A stretch of 64,000 bases of DNA, from the NCBI RefSeq assembly GCF_003697165.2, contig NZ_CP033092.2, positions 62,001-126,000 on the forward strand. Direction: 5' to 3'. The translations under genes and the position numbers were made by a program. Below the pieces are notes generated by a model that saw nothing but the letters and a program-made list of their open reading frames with translations, did no database searches and was not told the origin of the DNA. The DNA comes from Escherichia coli DSM 30083 = JCM 1649 = ATCC 11775 (GTDB taxonomy: Bacteria > Pseudomonadota > Gammaproteobacteria > Enterobacterales > Enterobacteriaceae). This document shows positions 20,661 through 30,237 of the stretch, piece after piece; position 1 is the stretch's first letter; each line of letters begins with the position of its first letter.

Positions 20661-21656
20661 ATGAATGAATTTATAAAAGAACGGTTTTCGTATTTAGCAG
20701 ATAATAAAAAAGAAAACGCCCCAGAGCTAAATGTTTCCTACGGTATCGATAAGAATTTTTTGTATGGTGCTGGCGTTTCAATTTCTTCCGTTTTGATTAA
20801 TAATTCAGATATTAATTTTGTCTTTCATGTTTTCACTGATTATGTGGATGATGATTATTTAAAGTCATTTAATGAAACAGCAAAACAATTTAATACCTCA
20901 ATTATTGTATATTTAATTGACCCAAAATACTTTGCTGATCTGCCGACGTCACAGTTTTGGTCGTACGCGACATACTTCAGGGTATTGTCCTTTGAATATC
21001 TGAGTGAAAGTATTTCCACACTGCTGTATCTGGATGCCGATGTCGTTTGTAAAGGAAGTCTGAAACCTCTCACAAAAATTATATTTAAAGATGAGTTTGC
21101 TGCGGTTATTCCTGACAATGATAGTACTCAGGCGGCATGTGCAAAACGTCTTAACATTCCCGAAATGAATGGACGTTATTTCAATGCAGGCGTTATCTAT
21201 GTCAATCTTAAAAAATGGCATGAAGCAAATTTGACACCGTATTTACTCACGCTTTTACGAGGGGAAACTAAATATGGCTCTCTTAAATATTTAGATCAGG
21301 ATGCGTTGAATATCGCATTTAATATGAATAATATCTACCTCGCGAAGGATTTTGATACTATTTATACCCTGAAAAACGAACTTCATGATCGTAGTCATCG
21401 AAAGTATCAGCAAACCATTACCGATAAAACAGTATTGATTCACTATACAGGGATAACTAAACCATGGCATAGCTGGGCTGGATATCCGTCTGCATCATAC
21501 TTTAATATCGCGCGTGAACAATCTCCCTGGAAGAAATATCCTCTTAAAGAGGCGCGGACTGTTGCAGAAATGCAGAAACAATATAAGCATCTGTTTGCCC
21601 ATGGTGAGTATATTAAAGGTATAACTTCATTAATTAAGTACAAGCTTAAGAAATAA
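20661..21656 (+). CDS. waaT: LPS alpha-1,2-galactosyltransferase (HexIII), WaaT type
   Basis: A 331-residue GT8 enzyme with DAD at 125-127 (LLYLDADVVCKGS) and TGITKPWHSWAGYPS near 270. It is clearly paralogous to the genes on either side (shared YGIDKNFLYGAGVS opening). In the R1 core the third GT8-type step is WaaT, adding galactose to HexII. The acceptor and donor are assigned from gene order, not from residues I can read. Confidence 0.78.
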   Translation: MNEFIKERFSYLADNKKENAPELNVSYGIDKNFLYGAGVSISSVLINNSDINFVFHVFTDYVDDDYLKSFNETAKQFNTSIIVYLIDPKYFADLPTSQFWSYATYFRVLSFEYLSESISTLLYLDADVVCKGSLKPLTKIIFKDEFAAVIPDNDSTQAACAKRLNIPEMNGRYFNAGVIYVNLKKWHEANLTPYLLTLLRGETKYGSLKYLDQDALNIAFNMNNIYLAKDFDTIYTLKNELHDRSHRKYQQTITDKTVLIHYTGITKPWHSWAGYPSASYFNIAREQSPWKKYPLKEARTVAEMQKQYKHLFAHGEYIKGITSLIKYKLKK

Positions 21657-21665
21657 ATTACTCTT

Positions 21666-22358
21666 ATGATTACAAGTATACGCTATCGCGGCTTCTCATT
21701 TTATTACAAAGATAACGATAATAAATATAAAGAAATCTTTGATGAAATACTGGCCTATAATTTTAAAACAGTAAAAGTATTACGTAATATTGATGATACC
21801 AAAGTATCGTTGATTGATACGAAATATGGTCGCTATGTTTTTAAAGTCTTTGCCCCGAAAACGAAAAGGAATGAACGTTTTTTAAAATCTTTTGTAAAAG
21901 GTGACTACTATCAGAATTTGATCGTTGAAACCGATCGTGTCAGAAGTGCAGGTCTTACTTTTCCTAATGATTTTTATTTTCTGGCTGAGCGTAAAATTTT
22001 CAACTATGCCAGTGTTTTTATCATGCTTATCGAGTATGTCGAGGGCGTAGAGCTCAATGATATGCCGATTATTCCAGAAGATGTTAAAGCAGAAATTAAG
22101 GCTTCAATGGAAAAATTGCATGCCTTAAATATGCTATCGGGCGACCCACACCGGGGTAACTTTATCGTTAGTAAAGATGGTGTCAGGATAATTGACCTCT
22201 CCGGTAAAAGCTGTACGGCAGAGCGGAAAGCCCGTGATCGTCTGGCCATGGAACGTCACCTGGGTATTGCCAACGAAATAAAAGATTATGGCTACTATTC
22301 AGTAATCTACAGAACCAAACTACGCAAATTTATTAAAAAATTAAAAGGCAAAGCGTAA
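21666..22358 (+). CDS. waaY: LPS core HepII kinase
   Basis: A 230-residue kinase-like protein that phosphorylates HepII after WaaP and WaaQ have acted. The catalytic loop is GDPHRGNFIV (Asp 160), and the metal-binding Asp is in IIDLSGK (177). The ATP-site lysine is likely in YVFKVFAP (about 60). The family usually sits among the outer-core transferases, as here between two GT8 genes. It starts nine bases after waaT. Confidence 0.93.
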   Translation: MITSIRYRGFSFYYKDNDNKYKEIFDEILAYNFKTVKVLRNIDDTKVSLIDTKYGRYVFKVFAPKTKRNERFLKSFVKGDYYQNLIVETDRVRSAGLTFPNDFYFLAERKIFNYASVFIMLIEYVEGVELNDMPIIPEDVKAEIKASMEKLHALNMLSGDPHRGNFIVSKDGVRIIDLSGKSCTAERKARDRLAMERHLGIANEIKDYGYYSVIYRTKLRKFIKKLKGKA

Positions 22359-22383
22359 ACCACACAGTCAAAACGGAACCAAC

Positions 22384-23412
22384 ATGGATTTATTAGCTGA
22401 GAGTATTACTGAAGTCGCTGTCTCTGGGGAAATTGCTAACACCGATCGTGTGTTAAATATCGCTTACGGTATTGACCGCAACTTTTTATTTGGTGCGGCA
22501 GTATCTATGCAATCAGTTGTTATGCATAACCCGGACCTTGCGGTTAAGTTTCATCTCTTTACTGACTACATTGATGAAGATTATCTACAACGTGTTAATG
22601 CTTTTACCAGCAAAAATGCTAACGTTGAAGTAAGAATTTATAAAGTATCCAGTGCCTTTATTGATATCTTCCCCAGCCTGAAACAGTGGTCTTATGCAAC
22701 ATTCTTCCGTTTAGTTGCGTTCCAGTATCTGAGTGAAACTATTGAAAATCTGTTATATATCGATGCTGATGTCATATGTAAAGGCTCATTAGCTGGATTG
22801 CTTGATATTAATTTTGATGGCGATAAGTTCGCGGCTGTTATTAAAGATGTGCCTTTTATGCAGGAAAAACCTGCGAAGCGTCTGGCTATAGAGGGACTTC
22901 CAGGGAATTATTTCAACGCCGGTGTAGTATATCTGCAGCTTGAAGCATGGGCGAAAAATGATTTTATGAATAAAGCCATTGCTATGCTGGCAAGTGACCC
23001 GCAGCACACGAAATATAAATGCCTTGATCAGGATATTTTAAATATTCTGTTCTTTAGTCATTGTATTTTTATTAGCGGCGATTATGATTGCTTTTATGGC
23101 ATTGACTATGAGTTAAAAAATAAAAGCGATGAAGATTATAAAAAGACCATTACCGATGATACTAAGCTGATTCATTATGTTGGCGTAACGAAGCCCTGGA
23201 ACGACTGGACGAATTATCCCTGCCAGAAGTATTTTAATGAGGCTTATCAGGTTTCTTGCTGGAATGATGTGGCGTTTATTCCAGCCACGAATGAAAAGCA
23301 GTATCAAGTGAAATACCAACATGCAAAGAAAAATGGTGATACGTTTAACGCTTTTATTTACTTCATTAAATTCAAATTAAATAAGTATAAAAGAAAACTA
23401 TTTGGGCAATAA
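22384..23412 (+). CDS. waaW: LPS alpha-1,2-galactosyltransferase (side branch), WaaW type
   Basis: A 342-residue GT8 enzyme with DAD at 127-129 (LLYIDADVICKGS) and YVGVTKPWNDWTNYPC near 270. It is the third GT8 paralogue in the operon, following waaY, which is the R1/R4 arrangement in which WaaW adds a galactose branch to HexIII. The assignment is by synteny with the R1 cluster; donor specificity is not readable. Confidence 0.78.
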   Translation: MDLLAESITEVAVSGEIANTDRVLNIAYGIDRNFLFGAAVSMQSVVMHNPDLAVKFHLFTDYIDEDYLQRVNAFTSKNANVEVRIYKVSSAFIDIFPSLKQWSYATFFRLVAFQYLSETIENLLYIDADVICKGSLAGLLDINFDGDKFAAVIKDVPFMQEKPAKRLAIEGLPGNYFNAGVVYLQLEAWAKNDFMNKAIAMLASDPQHTKYKCLDQDILNILFFSHCIFISGDYDCFYGIDYELKNKSDEDYKKTITDDTKLIHYVGVTKPWNDWTNYPCQKYFNEAYQVSCWNDVAFIPATNEKQYQVKYQHAKKNGDTFNAFIYFIKFKLNKYKRKLFGQ

Positions 23413-23493
23413 TAAAAATCATGGATGTCTGAGTTACAATAATAATTAAGGATGAGTACTATAATATTTTATTAGTTCAGGCAAGAGAACACG

Positions 23494-24477
23494 ATGAGCA
23501 ATGATTACCCTTTAGTATCCATAATAATACCGACGTATAATTCATCTGATTACATTACTGAAACTCTAACGAAATTAGAAAAACAAACTTACCCAAATTT
23601 TGAAATTGTTATTGTTAATGATGGTTCTAAAGATAACACATCAAGTGTTTTGAGAGAGTATGGGTTAACCCACTCTCGATTAATTATTATCAATAAAGAA
23701 AATGGCGGTGTTTCGTCTGCCAGGAATACAGGTATCCGCAAGGCGCAAGGACAGTTTATATGTTTTATGGATGATGATGATGAGATAGATCCTAACTATC
23801 TGCTGAAGATGTATTCCAGACAACATGAGACGGGAGGGGATGCGATTTATTGTGGGCTTTATGGCCATCATATAAAAAATGGTGTTACTTACTCACCTAT
23901 AAATACAGATTTTAATGAAGGGTCTTTACTTTTCGATTTTTTTTATAAAAAGGTCAGATTCCATATAGGATGCTTGTTTATAAGAAAACAACTCCTGGAA
24001 GATAATAATCTTTTTTTTGATGAAGATTTACGACTAGGAGAAGATCTGGATTTTATCTATCGACTGCTAATTACATGCGATATGTATGCGGTTCCATATT
24101 ATATGTATAAGCATAACTATAGAGAAAATTCCTTAATGAACTCATGTAGAACCATCACTCATTATCGACATGAGTCATTTGCGCACGAAAGAATCTACTC
24201 TTCTGTGATGCAGTTATACAAAGGTAACCGGAAAGAAGAAATTCATACATTATTGAGTAAAAATAGAACTTATCATAAAACTCGTTATTTATGGAATGTT
24301 CTACTTAATGGCGATTTTGAATTATTAAATCAATTAGTTGAAAGCAATGAAAAAGAATTGAAAGATTGTAATCTTCTTGGCAAGAGAGATAAGAGGCGAG
24401 CAAAGATATTAGCATCAAAAAACTATATTCTCTGGAGGATGGTAAGACTGGTAAATAGAAAAAAGAATAAACGTTAG
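23494..24477 (+). CDS. waaV: LPS beta-1,3-glucosyltransferase, WaaV type
   Basis: A 327-residue GT2 inverting transferase. The N-terminal GT-A fold is plain: SIIIPTYNSSDYITETL, VIVNDGSKDNT, and the metal site FMDDDDEID (93-96). In the R1 core, WaaV adds a beta-glucose to HexII, the residue that carries O antigen. Its presence, and the lack of a WaaX-like gene, points to R1 and not R4. The C-terminal third is basic and may touch the membrane. GC content is low. Confidence 0.8.
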   Translation: MSNDYPLVSIIIPTYNSSDYITETLTKLEKQTYPNFEIVIVNDGSKDNTSSVLREYGLTHSRLIIINKENGGVSSARNTGIRKAQGQFICFMDDDDEIDPNYLLKMYSRQHETGGDAIYCGLYGHHIKNGVTYSPINTDFNEGSLLFDFFYKKVRFHIGCLFIRKQLLEDNNLFFDEDLRLGEDLDFIYRLLITCDMYAVPYYMYKHNYRENSLMNSCRTITHYRHESFAHERIYSSVMQLYKGNRKEEIHTLLSKNRTYHKTRYLWNVLLNGDFELLNQLVESNEKELKDCNLLGKRDKRRAKILASKNYILWRMVRLVNRKKNKR

Positions 24478-24522
24478 GTCTTGCATTAAATAACCCATCC
24501 TCGTAGCATAGGTTGAAATTAT

Positions 24523-25776
24523 ATGTCGTTTTGTTGGAATGAAATTAACTCTGGTGTCAAGTCTTTAATTCTCATATTATGTATGTTGTCTTTAATGACT
24601 TTGTCTTTGTGGGATGATGTTGCAACAAAGTTTCTTCATGCAGCTGGAATTATATCTGCATTATATTTTCTAGCGACACCAAAAAAAACAATAACTAATA
24701 ATCCTACTTTGTTAATTTTCATCTCATTATGTCTTTTGGGTATCGTTAATATCATCTGGTATTCACATTATAAAGTTTCAGGCTCGGTTTATACCAATGC
24801 ATATCGTGGCCCAATGGAAACTGGAAAAATTGCCTTGTGTAGTGCTTTTATTTTCTTAGTTCTTTTTGCTAAAGATGAGATGAGAACCAAAATAAAATTT
24901 GGGAAACTAATTCTGTTCGCATCCTTGGCAACGCAGTTACTTTTTTTTGCGCATGCCATGTGGCAACATTTCTATTTAAACGTCGACCGTGTTGCATTAT
25001 CAGCTTCCCACGCTACAACAGCAGGCTACATCATCCTTTTCCCTTCTTTACTGGCATCAATTCTCATTTTAAAATCCGACTTTAGACATAAAACAACATT
25101 ATATACAATTAACTTCATGCTTAGCTTATGTGCTGTTATAGTAACTGAAACGCGTGCAGCCATATTAGTGTTTCCATTCTTTGCGTTACTATTAATCGTA
25201 ATGGATAGTTATATTAATAAGCGAATTAATTATAAGTTATATTGTTTTATTGCGATTGCATTATTAGCAGGTGTATTTTCTTTTAAAGATACATTACTTA
25301 CGAGAATGAATGACTTAAATAGGGATTTAGTTAATTATTCGCATGATAACACCAGAACTTCAGTCGGTGCCCGTCTGGCAATGTATGAAGTTGGTTTAAA
25401 AACATATTCTCCAATAGGACAATCACTGGAAAAACGTGCGGAAAAAATACATGAACTAGAAGAGAAAGAGCCTAGATTAAGTGGTGCTTTACCCTTTGTA
25501 GATTCTCATTTGCATAACGATCTCATAGATACGTTATCAACGCGTGGTATTCCTGGAGTAGCATTAACAATTTTAGCCTTTTCAGCAATATTCATATATG
25601 CCTTAAGAACTGCTAAAGAACCTTATATTTTAATCTTGCTTTTTTCACTACTGGTAGTAGGCCTAAGTGATGTAATACTCTTTTCTAAACCGGTTCCGAC
25701 TGCTGTGTTTGTCACCATAATATTGCTTTGTGCTTATTTTAAAGTACAATCGGACCAATGTTTATTAGATAAGTAA
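24523..25776 (+). CDS. waaL: O-antigen ligase
   Basis: A 417-residue polytopic membrane protein with roughly 10-12 hydrophobic segments. It transfers undecaprenyl-linked O antigen to the lipid A core on the periplasmic face. The large periplasmic loop (about 260-340) ends in DSHLHNDLIDTLSTRG, which contains the ligase histidine motif (His331 or nearby); TETRAA at about 208-213 supplies a conserved Arg. It is in the same direction as waaQ-V, the arrangement of the R1, R3 and R4 core types; in K-12 and R2 it is in the hldD operon. Confidence 0.93.
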   Translation: MSFCWNEINSGVKSLILILCMLSLMTLSLWDDVATKFLHAAGIISALYFLATPKKTITNNPTLLIFISLCLLGIVNIIWYSHYKVSGSVYTNAYRGPMETGKIALCSAFIFLVLFAKDEMRTKIKFGKLILFASLATQLLFFAHAMWQHFYLNVDRVALSASHATTAGYIILFPSLLASILILKSDFRHKTTLYTINFMLSLCAVIVTETRAAILVFPFFALLLIVMDSYINKRINYKLYCFIAIALLAGVFSFKDTLLTRMNDLNRDLVNYSHDNTRTSVGARLAMYEVGLKTYSPIGQSLEKRAEKIHELEEKEPRLSGALPFVDSHLHNDLIDTLSTRGIPGVALTILAFSAIFIYALRTAKEPYILILLFSLLVVGLSDVILFSKPVPTAVFVTIILLCAYFKVQSDQCLLDK

Positions 25777-25785
25777 TGAATATGT

Positions 25786-25819
25786 GAAATAAAATCAGCA
25801 AGGAAGCTGATTTTATTTC
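25786..25819. terminator. bidirectional terminator between waaL and waaC
   Basis: GAAATAAAATCAGC and GCTGATTTTATTTC form a perfect 14-bp stem with a 6-base loop. The arms provide a T-rich tract on whichever strand is transcribed, so it serves the convergent waaQ and hldD operons. Confidence 0.85.
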
Positions 25820-25845
25820 AAAATTATCTATTAAAGAGTTGTAAT

Positions 25846-26826
25846 TTAAATCATGGCAGCTTTTTCAGCGTTTTCTTCAATGAATTGCTTAACAGCATTT
25901 GCTGTCAATTGAGACAACTCATTCCCCGGAGCCCTACAAACCATCTGATTCTTCCCATACCCACCAATTAATCCCGGATCGGTAGGTCCATAAACCGTGA
26001 TATTGGGTCTATCCAGTGCCGCCGTTAAATGGCTTAACCCCGTATCCACCGACACTATAAATTTAGCCCCGGCCAGTACGCGGGCAACGCCTTCCAGACT
26101 CATCTTCGGCAATACTTCAACATAAGCAAATCCTTCCGCCAGTCGTTTCGCCCGTTCTTCCTCATGCGGCGCGCCCCACGGAAGTTTAATCCGTATTCCT
26201 GAATCAGCCAGTAAACCAATCAATTCTCGCCAGTGTTCTTCCGGCCAGTGTTTATCATCTCGGGTTGTTGCATGAAGAAATACGGCATATTCGCCAGCAT
26301 CTGTAGGCAGGTTCGTCAGGAAATGCTGTGCGATAGCATAATCGCCCTGGGTTTGTGGTTTGCTATAGCCCAGACTTTTGGCAAACAGTTCGCGGGTGCG
26401 TTCTACGGCGTGCTGCTGTTTTGCAATATGATGTTTACGATTGTAAAACAGGCTGGCTAACGGTTCGCGAGCGGTTTGCCAGTCCATTCCATGCTTTACG
26501 CCATGCGCCAGACGCGTCACCAGCGCCGCGCTTTTTACCAGCCCCTGGGCGTCGATAACTGCGTCATAGTTCTTTGCTTGTAGCGCTTCACGAAACGCTT
26601 TGCGTTCAGCTTTTATGGGAGCCGAGAACCAGGCTTTACGCCAGCGACGTATTGCCACAGGAATAACTCGCTCAACGGCAGCGTGCCAGGAAGGAATCTG
26701 TGCGAACCCTTCTTCCACCACCCAGTCAAACTTAATCCCTGGGATTGCCTGCTGGGCATCAGTGAGTGCGGGCAGCGTGTGGAGAACATCGCCCATCGAC
26801 GATGTTTTAACGATCAGAACCCGCAT
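25846..26826 (-). CDS. waaC: LPS heptosyltransferase I
   Basis: Transfers the first L-glycero-D-manno-heptose from ADP-heptose to Kdo. It is 326 residues, GT9: N-terminal MRVLIVKTSSMGDVLHTLPA, and the donor site KFIVSVDTGLSHLTAALDRPNITVYGPTDPGLIGGYGKNQ near 255-295. It is the last gene of hldD-waaF-waaC, three bases after waaF. Loss gives the deep-rough phenotype. Confidence 0.97.
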   Translation of the reverse strand: MRVLIVKTSSMGDVLHTLPALTDAQQAIPGIKFDWVVEEGFAQIPSWHAAVERVIPVAIRRWRKAWFSAPIKAERKAFREALQAKNYDAVIDAQGLVKSAALVTRLAHGVKHGMDWQTAREPLASLFYNRKHHIAKQQHAVERTRELFAKSLGYSKPQTQGDYAIAQHFLTNLPTDAGEYAVFLHATTRDDKHWPEEHWRELIGLLADSGIRIKLPWGAPHEEERAKRLAEGFAYVEVLPKMSLEGVARVLAGAKFIVSVDTGLSHLTAALDRPNITVYGPTDPGLIGGYGKNQMVCRAPGNELSQLTANAVKQFIEENAEKAAMI

Positions 26827-26829
26827 CCG

Positions 26830-27876
26830 TCAGGCTTCCTCTTGTAACAATAGCGCGTTGAGTTCTTCCAGTACGCGCTGGGGAGTAATGTCGATCAAGC
26901 TCTGGTGATAACCCTCCGCAGCGTCACCTTTACGCACTTTGTGATAGCCGGTAATCAGGCGGATCACGCGTGCTTTATGGGATAGCGGTGGTGTGAAGTC
27001 CGGGCTGCTTGGTCCATACAGGGCAACCAGCGGACGATTGAGCGCCGCCGCAACGTGCATCAGACCAGAATCGTTAGTAACAATGGCTTTACAGGCTGCA
27101 ATCAGGATAACCGCTTGATCAAGCTGTGTTTCTCCCGCCAGATTCCGACACCATGCCTGCTGCTCTGTATTCAAAGCGGCAAGAATCTCATTGCCCGCCT
27201 CATGATCTTTCGCCGAGCCAAACAGAACCACCTGATAACCTTCATCAATCAGCTGCTTTGCCAGCTCCGCATAGTGGTAGTGTGGCCAGCGTTTTGCCGG
27301 ACCAAACTCCGCACCCGGGCAAAAACCAATCATCGGACGTTCTGATGAAAGCGAAAATTGATTACAGGTATATGATTTTTCACCTTCGCTCACCTGCAAC
27401 TGCGGCCATAACAATGGCTGCGGCAGATCTTGTGCGGTACGCATAATACCTTTGTCATAGGCCAGCGCGACATAGCGTTCCACCATTAGCGGCCAGGCTT
27501 CTTTATCGAGCACGCGTACATCGTTGAGTAAACCGTAGCGCATCTCGCCGCGCCAGCCGGTGCGATGAGGAATACCTGCGAAGAAAGGCACTAATGCGGA
27601 TTTGAAGGAGTTAGGTAAGACGTAGGCGCGGTCGTAGCGCTTTTCACGCAGACTATGACCCAGTTTGCGGCGTTCGCCGATTTCCAGCGCTCCGTGACCG
27701 AGAGGCATAGGGATCGCTTCGTTAACTTCCGGCATCCGCGATAATAATGGACGGCACCATGCCGGTGCCATCACGTCGATTATCGCCTGGGGATAGCGCG
27801 CCTGGAGCGTGCGATAGAGACTTTGCGACATCATCATGTCGCCAACCCAAGACGGGCCGATCACCAGTATTTTCAT
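26830..27876 (-). CDS. waaF: LPS heptosyltransferase II
   Basis: Adds the second heptose to HepI. It is 348 residues, GT9: MKILVIGPSWVGDMMMSQSL at the N-terminus, FCPGAEFGPAKRWP in the middle, and VTNDSGLMHVAAALNRPLVALYGPSSPDFTPP near 260-290. It lies nine bases downstream of hldD and three upstream of waaC. Confidence 0.97.
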   Translation of the reverse strand: MKILVIGPSWVGDMMMSQSLYRTLQARYPQAIIDVMAPAWCRPLLSRMPEVNEAIPMPLGHGALEIGERRKLGHSLREKRYDRAYVLPNSFKSALVPFFAGIPHRTGWRGEMRYGLLNDVRVLDKEAWPLMVERYVALAYDKGIMRTAQDLPQPLLWPQLQVSEGEKSYTCNQFSLSSERPMIGFCPGAEFGPAKRWPHYHYAELAKQLIDEGYQVVLFGSAKDHEAGNEILAALNTEQQAWCRNLAGETQLDQAVILIAACKAIVTNDSGLMHVAAALNRPLVALYGPSSPDFTPPLSHKARVIRLITGYHKVRKGDAAEGYHQSLIDITPQRVLEELNALLLQEEA

Positions 27877-27885
27877 GCAGAGCTC

Positions 27886-28818
27886 TTATGCGTCACGATT
27901 CAGCCAGGCCATGTATTCCGTTACGCCTTCGGCAACGGTTTTGAACGGTTTATCGTAACCCGCCGCGCGCAGATTCGTCAGATCTGCCTGAGTGAACGCC
28001 TGGTAGCGGCCTTTCAGTTTATCCGGGAACGGAATGTATTCGATTTGGCCTTTCTTGTGATAAGCAAGCGTAGCATCTGCTACTGCCTGGAAGGATTCCG
28101 CACGACCGGTGCCGAGGTTGAAGATGCCGGAAACGCCATTTTCCAGGAACCACAGGTTTACATCTGCCACGTCGCCCACATAGACGAAGTCACGTTTAAA
28201 GTTCTCGCTACCTTCGAACAGCTTCGGTGATTCACCGTTATTAAGCTGGGTGTTGAGATGGAAAGCGACGCTCGCCATGCTGCCTTTATGGCCTTCACGC
28301 GGTCCATAAACGTTGAAATAACGGAAGCCAACAATCTGTGAGTTCGCTTCAGGCAGGATTTGGCGAACATATTCATCAAACAGGAATTTTGAGTAACCGT
28401 AGACATTCAACGGTTTTTCATATTCGCGGGATTCAATAAAGTCGGAGGTGCGTCCACCGTAAGTGGCTGCGGAAGAGGCATACAGGAACGGGATTTCGCG
28501 CTCCAGACAGTAGTGCAGCAGCTCTTTGGAGTATTGATAGTTGTTATCCATCATATACTTGCCGTCCCACTCGGTGGTGGAAGAGCACGCGCCTTCGTGG
28601 AAAATCGCTTCGACATCGCCGAACTCTTCGCCAGCCATAATCTGGATCAGGAAGTCTTCCTTATCCATATAGTCCGCGATATCCAGATCCACCAGGTTCA
28701 CAAACTTGGTGCCGTCTTTCAGGTTGTCCACCACCAGAATATCGGTGATGCCTTTATCATTCAGGGCTTTAACGATGTTGCTTCCGATAAAGCCCGCGCC
28801 GCCGGTAACGATGATCAT
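27886..28818 (-). CDS. hldD: ADP-L-glycero-D-manno-heptose 6-epimerase
   Basis: Makes the ADP-L-glycero-D-manno-heptose used by WaaC, WaaF and WaaQ. It is a 310-residue short-chain-dehydrogenase-type epimerase: dinucleotide site [11 protein letters not shown] at 6-16, the Tyr-x3-Lys pair in [11 protein letters not shown] (near 140), and the catalytic region [10 protein letters not shown]. It is the first gene of the heptose operon and divergent from kbl. A TATGAT -10-like hexamer is at 28873-28878 (minus strand) without a clear -35; heat-shock promoters are known upstream of this gene in E. coli. Confidence 0.97.
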
Positions 28819-29031
28819 AACTGTAACCTTCGAATTATGGAGTCAGAGACAATCTCAGACACGAATACTTCTATCATATCACTACATGACGTTGGCTTCA
28901 GCCATTCACCAAAAGTGAGGGGGCTGGACGTTATTTATCCTGAATTTTGCAGAAGTGTTAACGCGTCATCTCGTCGCGACCTATAAGTTTGGGTAATATG
29001 TGCTGGAATTTGCCCTGTCTGGAGAATCGCA

Positions 29032-30228
29032 ATGCGTGGAGAATTTTATCAGCAGTTAACCAACGATCTGGAAACCGCACGGGCGGAAGGGTTGTTTAAA
29101 GAAGAGCGCATTATTACGTCTGCGCAGCAAGCAGATATCACTGTGGCTGATGGAAGCCACGTCATTAACTTTTGTGCCAACAACTATCTCGGACTGGCGA
29201 ATCATCCGGATCTGATTGCGGCGGCAAAGGCGGGAATGGATTCTCACGGTTTCGGCATGGCTTCGGTGCGTTTTATTTGCGGCACTCAGGACAGCCATAA
29301 AGAGCTTGAACAAAAACTGGCGGCCTTCCTGGGGATGGAAGATGCGATTCTCTACTCTTCCTGCTTTGATGCTAACGGCGGCCTGTTTGAAACGCTGCTG
29401 AGCGCGGAGGACGCCATTATCTCCGACGCACTGAACCACGCGTCTATTATTGATGGTGTGCGTCTGTGTAAAGCCAAACGCTATCGTTATGCCAACAACG
29501 ATATGCAGGAGCTGGAAGCACGTCTGAAAGAAGCGCGTGAAGCCGGTGCGCGTCATGTGCTGATTGCCACCGATGGTGTGTTCTCGATGGACGGCGTGAT
29601 TGCCAACCTGAAGGGCGTTTGCGATCTGGCAGATAAATACGATGCCCTGGTGATGGTAGACGACTCCCACGCGGTCGGTTTTGTCGGTGAAAATGGTCGT
29701 GGTTCCCATGAATACTGCGATGTGATGGGGCGTGTAGACATCATTACCGGTACGTTGGGTAAAGCGTTGGGCGGGGCTTCTGGTGGTTATACCGCGGGGC
29801 GCAAAGAAGTGGTTGAGTGGCTGCGCCAGCGTTCTCGTCCGTACCTGTTCTCCAACTCGCTGGCACCAGCGATTGTCGCCGCATCCATCAAAGTACTGGA
29901 GATGGTCGAAGCGGGTAGCGAGCTGCGTGACCGTCTGTGGGCGAACGCGCGTCAGTTCCGTGAGCAAATGTCGGCGGCGGGCTTTACCCTGGCGGGAGCC
30001 GATCACGCCATTATTCCCGTCATGCTTGGCGATGCGGTAGTGGCGCAGAAATTTGCCCGTGAGCTGCAAAAAGAGGGCATTTACGTCACCGGTTTCTTCT
30101 ATCCGGTCGTTCCTAAAGGTCAGGCGCGTATTCGTACCCAGATGTCTGCGGCGCATACCCCTGAGCAAATTACGCGTGCAGTAGAAGCATTCACGCGTAT
30201 TGGTAAACAACTGGGCGTTATCGCCTGA
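29032..30228 (+). CDS. kbl: 2-amino-3-ketobutyrate CoA ligase (glycine C-acetyltransferase)
   Basis: PLP enzyme that splits 2-amino-3-oxobutyrate with CoA to glycine and acetyl-CoA, the second step of threonine breakdown. It is 398 residues of the alpha-oxoamine synthase family. The PLP lysine is in TGTLGKALGG (about 244), with VMVDDSHAVGF before it. It starts MRGEFYQQLTNDLE, ten bases after a CTGGAGAAT ribosome site. The tdh gene follows after nine bases. Confidence 0.97.
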   Translation: MRGEFYQQLTNDLETARAEGLFKEERIITSAQQADITVADGSHVINFCANNYLGLANHPDLIAAAKAGMDSHGFGMASVRFICGTQDSHKELEQKLAAFLGMEDAILYSSCFDANGGLFETLLSAEDAIISDALNHASIIDGVRLCKAKRYRYANNDMQELEARLKEAREAGARHVLIATDGVFSMDGVIANLKGVCDLADKYDALVMVDDSHAVGFVGENGRGSHEYCDVMGRVDIITGTLGKALGGASGGYTAGRKEVVEWLRQRSRPYLFSNSLAPAIVAASIKVLEMVEAGSELRDRLWANARQFREQMSAAGFTLAGADHAIIPVMLGDAVVAQKFARELQKEGIYVTGFFYPVVPKGQARIRTQMSAAHTPEQITRAVEAFTRIGKQLGVIA

Positions 30229-30237
30229 GGGTGTGAG

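Noticed and set aside
28861..28925. Sigma-32 promoter for hldD
   Set aside because: Heat-shock control is reported for this gene, but I found no convincing CTTGAA ... CCCCAT pair on the minus strand here, so I did not annotate one.
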